Source of the DNA: Chthoniobacteraceae bacterium
GTDB taxonomy: Bacteria > Verrucomicrobiota > Verrucomicrobiia > Chthoniobacterales > Chthoniobacteraceae
Direction: 5' to 3'
Assembly: GCA_028293625.1 (NCBI GenBank)
Contig: JAQGOL010000042.1
Location: 62,001 to 126,000 of the forward strand
Length of the DNA: 64,000 nucleotides
Shown: positions 38,131 to 47,344 of the stretch, one piece after another
How the letters are laid out: each line of letters starts with the position of its first letter
How positions within the stretch are numbered: position 1 is the first letter of the stretch
Made by a program: the position numbers and the translations under genes
Notes under the pieces: model-generated
Seen by the model: the letters and a program-made list of their open reading frames with translations, nothing else
Told to the model about the DNA's origin: nothing
The model's database searches: none

Positions 38131-38961
38131 ATGAAAACCGTCCTCGAGGTAATTAAGGCGACGACGGCTTATTTTGAAAAGCACGACGTAGAAAGCGCGC
38201 GTTTAAATATTGAGTATCTGCTGGCTCATGTGCTCGGCAAAAAGCGGATGGAACTTTATATGGAGTTCGATCGGCCGCTCAGCGATCAGGAACTTGGCCC
38301 CCTGCGGGAACTTGTCCGGCGCCGTTCAACAGGAGAACCGCTTCAGCATATCCTCGGAACGGTTGAATTTCTCGGGCGCACATTTCTTTGCGACAAACGG
38401 GCACTGGTCCCCCGCCCCGAAACAGAACAGCTCGTCGAACTGATCCTCACTGAGCGCCGCGATTTTCGACGCATTCTCGACGTCGGCACCGGGAGTGGCA
38501 TCATTGCGTTAAGCCTCGCCGCCGAATTGCCTGAAGCGTCGGTCCAGGCGGTCGATATCTCAGAAGAGGCTCTGGCGCTCTGCGCTGATAACGCGCGGCG
38601 GCTCGGTCTCATCGAGCGCGTTGTATTGATAAAAAGTAACCTGCTTCAAAATATTGAGGGCGAGTTCGATCTCATCGTCGCCAACCTGCCGTATATCGAC
38701 AGCGCGCTGATTCCCACACTCTCGCGTGAAGTTCTGTTTGACCCACTAAACGCTCTTGACGGCGGACGCGATGGACTCGAATTGCTCCTTATTCTGATCG
38801 ACGCCGCACGCAAACATCTGCGCGGGTGGCTTGCCCTAGAGATCGGGCACGATCAATCCGACTTTCTTTCTGATAAACTTTCCGGCCTCGGGTATACCAA
38901 TATCCGCGCAACGACTGACTACCAGGGTCGACGCCGATTCCTCTTCGCAAATCATGGATAA
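38131..38961 (+). CDS. prmC: Release factor glutamine methyltransferase
   Basis: PrmC methylates the GGQ Gln of release factors with S-adenosylmethionine. The helical N-terminal domain ends near 80, then PRPETEQL, the SAM motif ILDVGTGSGI (116-124) and VDISEEAL follow. The substrate motif, usually NPPY, reads NLPY at 185-188. The Asn and Tyr are retained, and the genomic position next to prfA supports the assignment. It overlaps murA by 8 bases. Confidence 0.93.
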   Translation: MKTVLEVIKATTAYFEKHDVESARLNIEYLLAHVLGKKRMELYMEFDRPLSDQELGPLRELVRRRSTGEPLQHILGTVEFLGRTFLCDKRALVPRPETEQLVELILTERRDFRRILDVGTGSGIIALSLAAELPEASVQAVDISEEALALCADNARRLGLIERVVLIKSNLLQNIEGEFDLIVANLPYIDSALIPTLSREVLFDPLNALDGGRDGLELLLILIDAARKHLRGWLALEIGHDQSDFLSDKLSGLGYTNIRATTDYQGRRRFLFANHG

Positions 38962-40213
38962 AATTCTCGTTCACGGCGGCCACACCCTCACCGGCTCTGT
39001 TAAAATCAGCGGCTCAAAAAATTCAGCCCTGCCGATTCTTGCAGCCACATTGCTTACCAAAGAACCGTGCGTGATTCATCACGTGCCCGATCTTAGCGAC
39101 ATTCATTATATGTTGCAGATTATCTCGCACCTCGGCGCCCAGGTCGAGCGCGCCAGCGGCACGGTGCGCATCGAGGCCGAGTCAATCAAGACTGTCGCCC
39201 CGTATGAGATCGTGCGCAAAATGCGCGCTTCTGTTTGCGTGCTTGGGCCGTTGCTCGGACGCGAAAAAGAAGCGACGGTTTCCCTGCCCGGCGGCTGCGT
39301 TATTGGCGATCGGCCGATCGACCTGCATCTTAAGGGATTTGAAGCGCTCAACGCGGCACATCGCGTGGAGCAAGGCAATGTCAAGGTCTTCGCCAGTGAG
39401 CTCCGCGGCAGCGTCATCAACCTGCGCGGCAAGCTTGGACCAACCGTTCTTGGCACCGGCAACGTCATGATGGCGGCCGTGCTCGCCACCGGGACCAGCG
39501 TCATCGAGGGAGCCGCGGCGGAACCCGAAGTGGTTGATCTTGCCAATTTCCTCACCAAAATGGGGGCCAAAATCGAAGGCGCCGGCACCTCGCGGATCAT
39601 TATCGAAGGGGTCAAGGAACTTCACGGCGCTGAACACGAAGTCATCCCCGACCGGATTGAAGCCGGCACGTTTCTGGTTGCAGCCGCGATTGCGGGAAAA
39701 GAAGTGCAACTAAAACGGGTGGAGCCGACTCACCTTACCGCGGTCATCGATGCGTTGAATCAATCCGGCTATCGCACAACTTCCGGCGTCGGCACTTTGA
39801 CCCTCCACGGCAACGGCCAGGCAAAACCGCTTCAACTCACCACCGAGCCCTATCCCGGCTTTCCCACCGATATGCAGGCGCAGATGTGCGCTTTGCTCAG
39901 CCGCACCGCAGGCAGCAGCACGGTCATGGAAACGGTCTTCCCACAGCGCTTTATGCATGTCTCCGAACTCAAGCGGATGGGCGCCGACATTGAACTCGAA
40001 GGATCGACCGCCATTATTAAAGGAATCAACCGGCTCAGCGGCGCGCCTGTGATGGCGAGCGACCTGCGTGCATCGGCGGCCCTTGTGCTGGCCGGGCTCC
40101 AGGCGGAAGGCGTTACCGAGGTCAACCGCGTTTATCATATCGACCGCGGTTATGAGTCCATTGACGAAAAACTCAACGGCTTGGGAGCTCAAATCGAGCG
40201 GGTAAAAGCATAG
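38954..40213 (+). CDS. murA: UDP-N-acetylglucosamine 1-carboxyvinyltransferase
   Basis: MurA commits UDP-GlcNAc to peptidoglycan using PEP. K22 and N23 lie in GSKNSALPI. The PEP-reactive Cys is C115 in SLPGGCVIGDRPIDLH, the fosfomycin target, at exactly the E. coli position. Further family motifs are VNRVYHIDRGYE and PTDMQAQ. Length 419 is standard. It is the last gene of rpmE-prfA-prmC-murA. Confidence 0.97.
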   Translation: MDKILVHGGHTLTGSVKISGSKNSALPILAATLLTKEPCVIHHVPDLSDIHYMLQIISHLGAQVERASGTVRIEAESIKTVAPYEIVRKMRASVCVLGPLLGREKEATVSLPGGCVIGDRPIDLHLKGFEALNAAHRVEQGNVKVFASELRGSVINLRGKLGPTVLGTGNVMMAAVLATGTSVIEGAAAEPEVVDLANFLTKMGAKIEGAGTSRIIIEGVKELHGAEHEVIPDRIEAGTFLVAAAIAGKEVQLKRVEPTHLTAVIDALNQSGYRTTSGVGTLTLHGNGQAKPLQLTTEPYPGFPTDMQAQMCALLSRTAGSSTVMETVFPQRFMHVSELKRMGADIELEGSTAIIKGINRLSGAPVMASDLRASAALVLAGLQAEGVTEVNRVYHIDRGYESIDEKLNGLGAQIERVKA

Positions 40214-40481
40214 CCCGAGCAGCCGTCCTATTCGGAGGCAATATTTCCTCCTTTCTTAGTCTCCGCGGAGTGAAATTCCGGCGGCGTGTCAGCGCGGCTC
40301 AATGGACGGGTCAAACGCGCGTATCTCTATTTGTAATTCAACGAATAATCTGTTTTGTTCATTACCTGCAAAGGTTTTAGCGCGATTTAGATTTTGACTA
40401 CAGGTTGAAAATTGCGTTTCCGACATCCCATTATCCTCCAGCTCGCGTGCTGCGCTTCACATACCCATCCTTTCTCATCGG
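40214..40481. other. Intergenic promoter-like region upstream of the sensor kinase
   Basis: 268 bases between co-directional genes. After the weak hairpin below, 40325-40425 is A+T-rich (TTGTAATTCAACGAATAATC) and probably carries the promoter for the kinase at 40482. No gene or RNA was recognised. Confidence 0.3.
40234..40257 (+). terminator. Weak terminator candidate after murA
   Basis: GGAGG (40234-40238) pairs with CCTCC (40247-40251), followed by TTTCTT, 20 bases after the murA stop. The stem is only 5 bp. Confidence 0.4.
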
Positions 40482-42038
40482 ATGAATTTGCTTTTTATTG
40501 GGCAGCATCCCCCTGGCTTGGACAACATTCTCTCATCGGCGGCATTCGCGGATGTTTCCTATAGAGAGCTCTCATCGGATCCTCGGCTTTGGCGTGAGAA
40601 CATAGGGTCTCCTGATCTGATTCTGATTGGAACCGGTCCCGATACGGCGCTCGAGTGCCTTGCCTTTGTTCGAACCAGCGAGCCATCGATACCGGTCGTC
40701 CTTCTCCTCGCACTGCAGGATGAGGATGTCGGGATACTCGCACTTGAAAATGGAGCCTTCGATTACCTTCTCACGAGCGAATTCGACGCCCGCACCATGG
40801 CTCGGCTGATTAGAAATATCAGCTCCCAAGCGCAACTGGAAAGACGTCTCCGGGAGTGGTCGCTGACTCAAAGCCATGAGGCGCTCGACCCCCAGAGTGT
40901 CGAGGCCGCCATGCGCGAAAAACTTAGCATCGCACTGGAAGCGGCCAGCTTGGGAACCTGGGAGTGGAATACGGCGGCCCGGCGAGGAATCTGGTCGGAC
41001 CGCTGCAAGGCGATGTGTGGCTTGCCCGCGGACGCGGAAATGAGTTTCGAGCAGGCGATGATGGCGGTTCACCCGGAAGATCAGGGCTTTGTTTCGAAGT
41101 CATTTGAAAACGCGATTAACGAGCACGTCGATTGCGACATTGAATACCGGACTCTTTGGCCGGATGGCAAAACCGTACGATGGCTCTCGTTGCGTGGCCG
41201 TACGACTTACGACGCCCTTGGCAATCCGCTGCAGACCAGCGGCACCGTTCAGGATATCACTCCGCGCAGGCACGCAGAGGAAGCATTGCGCAGCCTGAAT
41301 ACCGAACTCGAAGCGCGCGTAGAGACCCGCACCCGGGAACTCGAGGCGGCCAACAGCGGTCTTCACAATGAAATGACTGCGCGCAGGCGGCTCGAAGAAG
41401 AGATCCTGGAAATCAGTGAACGCGAGCAAAGCCGCCTTGGGCAGGACCTCCACGATGGTCTTGGACAGGAACTCGCCGGTATTGCGCTTCTCTGCAAGGT
41501 GCTGGCCAATAAGCTGGGCGAGGAAAGCCATCTGCAAACACAGGCGGCCAATTCCATATGCAGTCTCATCTCGGAATCGATCAATAGTGCACGCTATCTG
41601 GCAAAAGGCTTTTATCCGGTTGAACTTGAGCGCGGCGGCCTGCTGATTGCCCTCCAGGATCTGGCCAACCACGTCAGCCAGCGTTTCGGCGTTTCATGCG
41701 AACTTCGCCACCCGAATTTTAATCGTCAGCTGGAGAAAAACGTTAAAATCCATCTCTACCGGATGATCCAGGAGTCGATTTCCAACGCCATCAAGCATGG
41801 GCAGGCGAGTTCCATCGTGATCGAGGCAAAGCTTGAAAAGAACGTCCCTCTCTTCTCGGTAACCGATGATGGAATCGGCTTCCAGCCTCCGGCGCCCTCA
41901 GATCCCGGGATTGGCCTTCATCTGATGAATTATCGGGCGCGTCTAATTGGCGCTCAAATTACCATTGAAAATCCTGAACCCGGCGGATGCCGCGTGGTAT
42001 ATCGCCTGCAGCCTCGGATCTCTTCTGCTGGTGCCTGA
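40482..42038 (+). CDS. NarL-type sensor kinase with degenerate receiver and PAS
   Basis: Residues 1-125 look like a response-regulator receiver by length and strand pattern (PDLILIGTGPDTA, SIPVVLLLALQDED, GAFDYLL), but the phosphoacceptor position reads IGTG instead of L-D and the acidic pair after strand 1 is GQHP; it is a pseudo-receiver. A PAS domain (~145-265) and a coiled coil (~270-315) follow. HisKA_3 has H324 in LGQDLHDGLGQEL and the HATPase has SVTDDGIGFQ and GIGLHLMNYRARL. This subclass phosphorylates LuxR-type regulators. None is adjacent; the one at 34468 is a candidate. Confidence 0.9.
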   Translation: MNLLFIGQHPPGLDNILSSAAFADVSYRELSSDPRLWRENIGSPDLILIGTGPDTALECLAFVRTSEPSIPVVLLLALQDEDVGILALENGAFDYLLTSEFDARTMARLIRNISSQAQLERRLREWSLTQSHEALDPQSVEAAMREKLSIALEAASLGTWEWNTAARRGIWSDRCKAMCGLPADAEMSFEQAMMAVHPEDQGFVSKSFENAINEHVDCDIEYRTLWPDGKTVRWLSLRGRTTYDALGNPLQTSGTVQDITPRRHAEEALRSLNTELEARVETRTRELEAANSGLHNEMTARRRLEEEILEISEREQSRLGQDLHDGLGQELAGIALLCKVLANKLGEESHLQTQAANSICSLISESINSARYLAKGFYPVELERGGLLIALQDLANHVSQRFGVSCELRHPNFNRQLEKNVKIHLYRMIQESISNAIKHGQASSIVIEAKLEKNVPLFSVTDDGIGFQPPAPSDPGIGLHLMNYRARLIGAQITIENPEPGGCRVVYRLQPRISSAGA

Positions 42039-42107
42039 ATGGCGCGATTTTTCAAAAGGCTCGCGCCCGCGAGGCCGAAGCGCATATGACTTGCGCCACC
42101 ACCTCTT

Positions 42108-42230
42108 ATGAAAAACATCCCTGCTCTTCTCGCCATCGCTTTTCTCACCCTGAGCCTGGGTGCCTGCCAGACCGCTTCCAAGAAATCGTGTTGCTCGCCG
42201 AAAGCGGCAGCTTGCAGCACCGCCAAATAG
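42108..42230 (+). CDS. 40-aa Cys-rich lipoprotein
   Basis: A short frame, MKNIPALLAIAFLTLSLGAC followed by about 20 residues, with a textbook lipoprotein signal: two-residue basic start, hydrophobic core and lipobox LGAC. The mature peptide has three further Cys runs (KSCCSPK, AACSTAK) and several Lys. It resembles entericidin-sized lipoproteins in size only. It lies 69 bases after the sensor kinase and may share its transcript. Function unknown. Confidence 0.6.
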   Translation: MKNIPALLAIAFLTLSLGACQTASKKSCCSPKAAACSTAK

Positions 42231-42277
42231 AGAGCTTCTCAGCTCGCAATGCAGAGGTCTTTGCCGGTCTCTGCGTT

Positions 42278-43426
42278 TCACCACTCCGCCACGGCGCCGT
42301 CTTCCGTGCGCCAAACCGGGTTGCGCCACCGGTGCCCCACCGAGGCGGCCTCGCGCACTTTGGCTTCATCAATTTCCACACCGAGGCCCGGCTTGGTCAG
42401 TAAATCGACAAACCCATCGTGGTAATGGAAAACGCTCGGATCCACGAGGTAATCAAGAAGATCGCTGCCTTGATTGTAATGAATCCCGAGGCTCTGTTCC
42501 TGGATAAAGGCATTGGGCGTGCAGAAATCGACCTGCAACGATGCCGCGAGACAAAGCGGCCCGAGCGGACAATGCGGCGCCAAAGCGACATCGTAAGCCT
42601 CGGCCATCGTGGCGATTTTCTTTAACTCACTGATTCCTCCTGTATGAGAAACGTCGGGTTGAAGAATATCCGCCCCGCCCGTGGCGAGGAGTTGTTTGAA
42701 ACCCCAGCGCGTAAACTGGCGTTCACCGGTTGCGATCGGAATGGAGGAGGTTCTGCGCAAATCAAGGAGCGCTTCGTTGTTCTCGGGCAAAACGGGCTCT
42801 TCAATAAAGAGCGGGCGCACCGCTTCGAGCTCGTGCATCAGCAATTTCGCCGTCCCCTTATGCACACGGCCATGGAAGTCGATCGCGATCCCAAAGTCCG
42901 GCCCGCATGCTTCGCGGATCGCAAACGCGCGTTCGACCGCTTCAGTTACTTTGCGGGAAGACCCGATCCATTCCACTTCCTCGGTCCCATTCATTTTAAT
43001 GGCGGTATAACCCTGCGCCTTTTTCGCAAGCGCCTCCCGGGCCACATCCCCGGGCCGATCGCCGCCAATCCATGCATAAACCCGGATCTTTTCCCGGACC
43101 GCCCCTCCCAACAACTCGTAAACGGGCACCCCAAGCGCCTTCCCTTTGATATCCCAAAGCGCCTGGTCAATTCCGCTCATCGCGCTCATGAGCACCGGGC
43201 CGCCACGGTAGAAGCCGCCGCGGTAGAGCACCTGCCAGATATCTTCAATTCGACGCGCATCTTTTCCGATCAGAAAATCGCTCATCTCCTCAACCGCGGC
43301 GCGCACCGTGTCCGCCTTTCCTTCGACAACCGGTTCGCCCCATCCCACCAACCCGCATTCGGTTGTGATTTTCAAAAACAACCAACGTGGCGGCACAGTA
43401 AAGAGCTCAAGAGAACGGATTTTCAT
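42278..43426 (-). CDS. Galactonate dehydratase-like enolase-superfamily enzyme
   Basis: The mandelate racemase/muconate cycloisomerase layout is complete: capping domain (MKIRSLELFTVPPRWLFLKI), barrel with YTAIKMNGTEE, metal ligands D in AIDFHGRVH, E in FIEEPVLPEN and E in ATGERQFTRWG, and the base His in APHCPLGPL. DFHGR is the galactonate dehydratase pattern, where the His acts as general acid. D-galactonate to 2-keto-3-deoxygalactonate is the best prediction, though other acid sugars are possible. The start at 43426 is preferred; the frame is open to 43516. Kdo-type aldolase and kinase genes are not adjacent. Confidence 0.87.
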   Translation of the reverse strand: MKIRSLELFTVPPRWLFLKITTECGLVGWGEPVVEGKADTVRAAVEEMSDFLIGKDARRIEDIWQVLYRGGFYRGGPVLMSAMSGIDQALWDIKGKALGVPVYELLGGAVREKIRVYAWIGGDRPGDVAREALAKKAQGYTAIKMNGTEEVEWIGSSRKVTEAVERAFAIREACGPDFGIAIDFHGRVHKGTAKLLMHELEAVRPLFIEEPVLPENNEALLDLRRTSSIPIATGERQFTRWGFKQLLATGGADILQPDVSHTGGISELKKIATMAEAYDVALAPHCPLGPLCLAASLQVDFCTPNAFIQEQSLGIHYNQGSDLLDYLVDPSVFHYHDGFVDLLTKPGLGVEIDEAKVREAASVGHRWRNPVWRTEDGAVAEW

Positions 43427-43553
43427 GCGTGGAAGGAGAAATAATTTTACGGGGCACGTCTTGTAACTGCCGGAGTGGCGCGAGGGAACACGGATTTGCT
43501 CATTCCTTTCGTCCACCTTGACTTGAACGCGTTAATTCATGCCAATAACCGCG

Positions 43554-44414
43554 ATGAAATCCCTCCTCTTCAAGACCTCGCTGGCGCTCCTGGCCGCCGC
43601 GGCATTTACTCACGCGGCTCCGCTGCCGGACTCCATTAAAACCAGCGGCTTTGCCATCGGTTGTCAGGCGTGGACCTTTAACAAGTTCAGCGTGTTCGAA
43701 GCCATTGAAAAAACCGCGCAAGCCGGCGGCAAAACCATCGAGTTCTTCCCTGGCCAGAAACTTTCAGCTGAAGAACCGGCTGTGAAGTTCGATCATAACT
43801 CGCCGGCCGAGGTGATCGAAAAAGTAAAAGCCAAATGCAAGTCGTTGAATGTCACGCCTGTTGCTTATGGAGTCGTTGGACTTTCCACGGACGAAGCAAG
43901 TTCCCGCAAAGTATTCGAGTTCGCGAAAGCGCTGGGCATCCTCTGCATCAACACCGAGTCCGTTGAAGCGCTCGATACCGCGGAGAAGCTAGTCAAGGAG
44001 TTCGACGTCAAAGTCGGCATCCACGATCATCCCAAGCGTCCCGACAACCCCAGCTACCGTGTATGGGATCCCAACTATGTGCTCGAAGTCACCAAGGATC
44101 GCGATCCTCGCATCGGAGCCTGCGCCGACACCGGGCACTGGGTTCGCAGCGGACTTAAACCCGTTGATTGTCTGCGCATCCTCAAGGGCCGCATCATGAG
44201 CAGCCATCTCAAGGATTTGCACGCGCCGCTCCCCAGCGGCCACGACGTCATCTACGGCACTGGCGTCAGCGATATCAAAGGCACGCTTGCTGAGTTCAAG
44301 GAACAAGGGTTTGAAGGCCCGATCTCCATCGAGTATGAGTACAAAATGGAAGACAATCTTGAGGAAGTAAAAGGCTGCATGAACTTCATCCGTTCGTTAG
44401 GCACGAACCCATAA
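43554..44414 (+). CDS. Secreted TIM-barrel sugar isomerase/epimerase-like protein
   Basis: A signal peptide (KTSLALLAAAAFTHAAP) leads a xylose-isomerase-like barrel. Conserved blocks are AIGCQAWTFNKFSVFEAI, GGKTIEFFPGQ, VGIHDHPKRPDNPSYR, GACADTGHWVRSGL, MSSHLKDLH and SIEYEYKME; the His, Asp and Glu residues form the metal site of this family. Members isomerise or epimerise sugars, but secreted ones in Verrucomicrobia and Planctomycetes are common and uncharacterised. It is divergent from the galactonate dehydratase-like gene, so a shared sugar-acid pathway is possible. An ATG at 43539 is an alternative start. Confidence 0.83.
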   Translation: MKSLLFKTSLALLAAAAFTHAAPLPDSIKTSGFAIGCQAWTFNKFSVFEAIEKTAQAGGKTIEFFPGQKLSAEEPAVKFDHNSPAEVIEKVKAKCKSLNVTPVAYGVVGLSTDEASSRKVFEFAKALGILCINTESVEALDTAEKLVKEFDVKVGIHDHPKRPDNPSYRVWDPNYVLEVTKDRDPRIGACADTGHWVRSGLKPVDCLRILKGRIMSSHLKDLHAPLPSGHDVIYGTGVSDIKGTLAEFKEQGFEGPISIEYEYKMEDNLEEVKGCMNFIRSLGTNP

Positions 44415-44433
44415 CCTCCTCTCTCTCTCCTCC

Positions 44434-44473
44434 AAGGGTGGACACTGTTAAATCCAGTGTCCGCCCTTCTTTT
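44434..44473. terminator. Intrinsic terminator between convergent genes
   Basis: AAGGGTGGACACTG (44434-44447) pairs with CAGTGTCCGCCCTT (44455-44468), 13 Watson-Crick pairs plus one G-T, with a 7-base loop and CTTTT after it. It serves the isomerase gene and may act on the opposite strand too. Confidence 0.85.
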
Positions 44474-44527
44474 CCTACTCTTAATCGCTCCGCCCTTCAG
44501 TTTCCCAAAGCGACGGAAGATTACGAA

Positions 44528-47344
44528 TTACTTCGCGGCCTGGGCCTGGCGCGCGTCGAATTCCTCCCAGAACTCGTAGACGGGCTGGGTTATCCGTTTA
44601 TAAGAGAGCCGCTTGATGGAAGGATGGCCGCGAAGGAAATCAATCTCCTTGCATTGGCTGGGAATAATAACGGCCTCGAGCGTTGTCATTTCAAGAAGCG
44701 GATAAAGATCGGTGAGATCAACGCAGCCTTCGAGGCGAAGTTCACGCAGCGGCGTTCCCACCAGCGCGCTGAGATCGCTGATGCCTGTGCGGCTCACGTC
44801 CAGGCTTTGCAAGGGAAGCCCGTGCAACGGCGTCAGATCCTTTAACAGCCTGCATCCCGACATGAGAAGCTGCTCAATTTTCATGCCGCGCAGCACGCTC
44901 AAGTCGTTAATCCGGGTATCGGCAATGCGAAGTGATTGCAATGGGGCGCCATTCAAAGGCGATAGGTCGATAATCCGCGTCCCCTCGGCGCTAAGCGCCC
45001 TTAGTGGCATGCCTGCCAGCGGCATCAAGTCATGCACCCGCGTCCGGTTAAGAGAAAGTCTCTGAAGCTCGCGTCCCTTTAATCCGGTAATATCACTGAG
45101 TCCGGTATCATCGAGGTTGAGGCTGATAATTGGCGCATCGCCCAGCTTTCGGATATCGGGTTGCGGCAACTTGCTTAGATCTACTTCAAGGGTTTCATCG
45201 TCGTTGCTAACCGAACGCTCCTTCAGGCCGGCACTTCGAAAATACGCTTTCCAATGATTAGAAAAAAGCTCCTTGTCGTGTCCGATCCCCTTGAGCACTC
45301 CAAGTGCCTCACCCACCCGGTTCTGCCCAAGCAATGCCGCGTGAAATTCTTTCAACATAGCCGGGGTAAGCTTTCCCTCGCGCGTCGCATCCGCCAGCAA
45401 ACGGCGCGTGAGAGCCAGATTAAGCCGCGCTTTCTGATGCCCGGGATTGCGCTCCAGAACGGTCTCGTAAGCGGCCGCGGCCTCTTCCCATCGAAGTAAC
45501 GACTGGAGGATATTGGCGCGCAGATAGTTGTAGTCCGGATCGTTAGGCACCTGCTCGAGCGCATATTCAATCTTATCGAGCGCGTCGATGAACTTCTGAT
45601 CGTCCGTCAGATTTTGCGCCTCGGCGAAATAGGTCGGCGCGGTGCCGTGCAACTCGACCAGGCGATCCGCTGCGAGCCTTTCACTTTCCAAGGCGCGCGC
45701 CGCGTTTTCTACCGCGTGCTGTTCGTTCTCGAGCGCCCGATTCTTTTCCTGCGAAAGCTGGTAGATGAATCCCACCACCATCACATTGATAATCACAAAG
45801 GCCAACGCGATCAGCGATACTTCTCCTTTGTGCCGGCCTACAAAAAGCAGTCCATGTTTTAATACACTGGCGCGCTCGGCTTTTGTAGGAAACCCTCCCT
45901 GCCAAGCCGTGATATCCGACTGCATCTCATCGACCCGCTGATAACGCGCCGCCGCCTCCAGATGCATCGCCTTCATCACGACGGCGGAAAGCCCTTCCGG
46001 CACGCGGCGGCCGGGGCAATGCATCAGCAACACCGGCTCTTCCGCCTGCAATAGCCGGCGCAGTTTCCTGACCGGCTTGTTATAGCTCGATGGCGGCAGG
46101 ATCTGGCTGCCGAGAATCTTCTCCACCATCTCCGAGACGTTTTCGCCCGCCACCGGCGCACGCAACGTCAGGATGGCATAAAGGATTTCGCCCAGCACAA
46201 AGACATCGGAGCGCGAGTCGATCTTATCGAGTTCCCCTCGCGCCTGCTCGGGTGAAATATAGGGGGGCGTGCCGACAATCAGCCCGTGCATGGTTTCAAA
46301 GCCGCGCCCATCCGTTGCCGGCTCCAACTTTCCGCTCTCCTCCACGCTCTGCGCGCCTTCCTGCTCCCGCCGGGCGCCGGTCATGTTCTTTGCCAGGCCC
46401 CAATCCATGACGAGCACTTCGCCATAATTACCGACCATGATGTTCTCCGGCTTCAGATCCCGGTGAATGACCCCTTTTGAATGCGCGAAGGCTACCGCGT
46501 CGCAGATCTTTTGGAAGATGGTGATCAGGGTGGCCAGCGGATACCTCTCAATGGTCGCCACATCGCCACTGCGCACGCCGCGGAGCACTTCGGCCAGGGT
46601 CGCTCCCTGAACATATTTCATCGCGTAAAATGGCTCTCCCTGCTCATCGAGCCCCAGTTCGTAAACCGGCACGATATTGGGATGCTCAAGCTGGCCAGTC
46701 AGCTGTGCTTCATCCACAAAACGGAGCACGTTCTCGCGCGAAAACTGCGTCCCCGTCTTCATCACTTTCATCGCCACGGTCCGCCGGATCCGCAGGTCGC
46801 GCGCCTGCATGATTACACCCATGCCGCCCTGCGCAATCGATGCGGTGACCCGGTATTTGGCCGCCATGAGCATCTCGCGCACCGGCCCCAACCCGAGATC
46901 CTTATCCCAGAGTGCCTCGGCAAACCGGCGCGTGGACGATTCCTCCAAACCAATCCGCAGCCGCGCCCCCCCGATTTGCACCTCCTGATCGGCCCGCACC
47001 CGGGTCGGGATCTGCACCTGGACTCCGTCGATGAACACTCCGTTGCTGCTCTCCAAATCTTCCAGGATCAACTCGAAACCACTGAGCGTCAGACGCGCAT
47101 GATGCCGCGAAACCTGGTCCGCATCGACCACAACGTGGCAGCTCGAATCCCGCCCAATAATGTATTCCCCGTTCTCGATCGAATAGCGCGAAATGAGCTT
47201 CTGATTGCAGTAGACAACGATCTGCGCGCTGATCACATCGGGGGCAGCCTCCGGAGACGCGGCGGGAACCGGTAAAATGGGCAGAGGCGGGAAGTCGGAC
47301 ACAGGAGTTAACAGATCTGGAGCCGACCCCTTAGACAAACTCAC
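44528..47344 (-). CDS. FHA - Ser/Thr kinase - TM - TPR - leucine-rich repeat protein
   Basis: A 938-residue multi-domain signalling protein. The FHA domain (~60-130) has IIGRDSSCHVVVD and SRHHARL, binding phosphothreonine. The Pkn2-type kinase (~165-480) has the Gly loop IAQGGMGVIM, VAMKVMK, IHRDLKPENI and MDWGLAKN; the DFG site reads DWG, as in several bacterial kinases. One transmembrane helix (~505-527) follows, then a TPR region (~565-640) and regular LRR-like repeats (~740-915; LSLNRTRVHDLMPLAGMPL, LRIADTRINDLSVLRGMKI). The listed start is a GTG just after a terminator hairpin; GTG at 47236 is an alternative. The substrate is unknown. Confidence 0.92.
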   Translation of the reverse strand: MSLSKGSAPDLLTPVSDFPPLPILPVPAASPEAAPDVISAQIVVYCNQKLISRYSIENGEYIIGRDSSCHVVVDADQVSRHHARLTLSGFELILEDLESSNGVFIDGVQVQIPTRVRADQEVQIGGARLRIGLEESSTRRFAEALWDKDLGLGPVREMLMAAKYRVTASIAQGGMGVIMQARDLRIRRTVAMKVMKTGTQFSRENVLRFVDEAQLTGQLEHPNIVPVYELGLDEQGEPFYAMKYVQGATLAEVLRGVRSGDVATIERYPLATLITIFQKICDAVAFAHSKGVIHRDLKPENIMVGNYGEVLVMDWGLAKNMTGARREQEGAQSVEESGKLEPATDGRGFETMHGLIVGTPPYISPEQARGELDKIDSRSDVFVLGEILYAILTLRAPVAGENVSEMVEKILGSQILPPSSYNKPVRKLRRLLQAEEPVLLMHCPGRRVPEGLSAVVMKAMHLEAAARYQRVDEMQSDITAWQGGFPTKAERASVLKHGLLFVGRHKGEVSLIALAFVIINVMVVGFIYQLSQEKNRALENEQHAVENAARALESERLAADRLVELHGTAPTYFAEAQNLTDDQKFIDALDKIEYALEQVPNDPDYNYLRANILQSLLRWEEAAAAYETVLERNPGHQKARLNLALTRRLLADATREGKLTPAMLKEFHAALLGQNRVGEALGVLKGIGHDKELFSNHWKAYFRSAGLKERSVSNDDETLEVDLSKLPQPDIRKLGDAPIISLNLDDTGLSDITGLKGRELQRLSLNRTRVHDLMPLAGMPLRALSAEGTRIIDLSPLNGAPLQSLRIADTRINDLSVLRGMKIEQLLMSGCRLLKDLTPLHGLPLQSLDVSRTGISDLSALVGTPLRELRLEGCVDLTDLYPLLEMTTLEAVIIPSQCKEIDFLRGHPSIKRLSYKRITQPVYEFWEEFDARQAQAAK

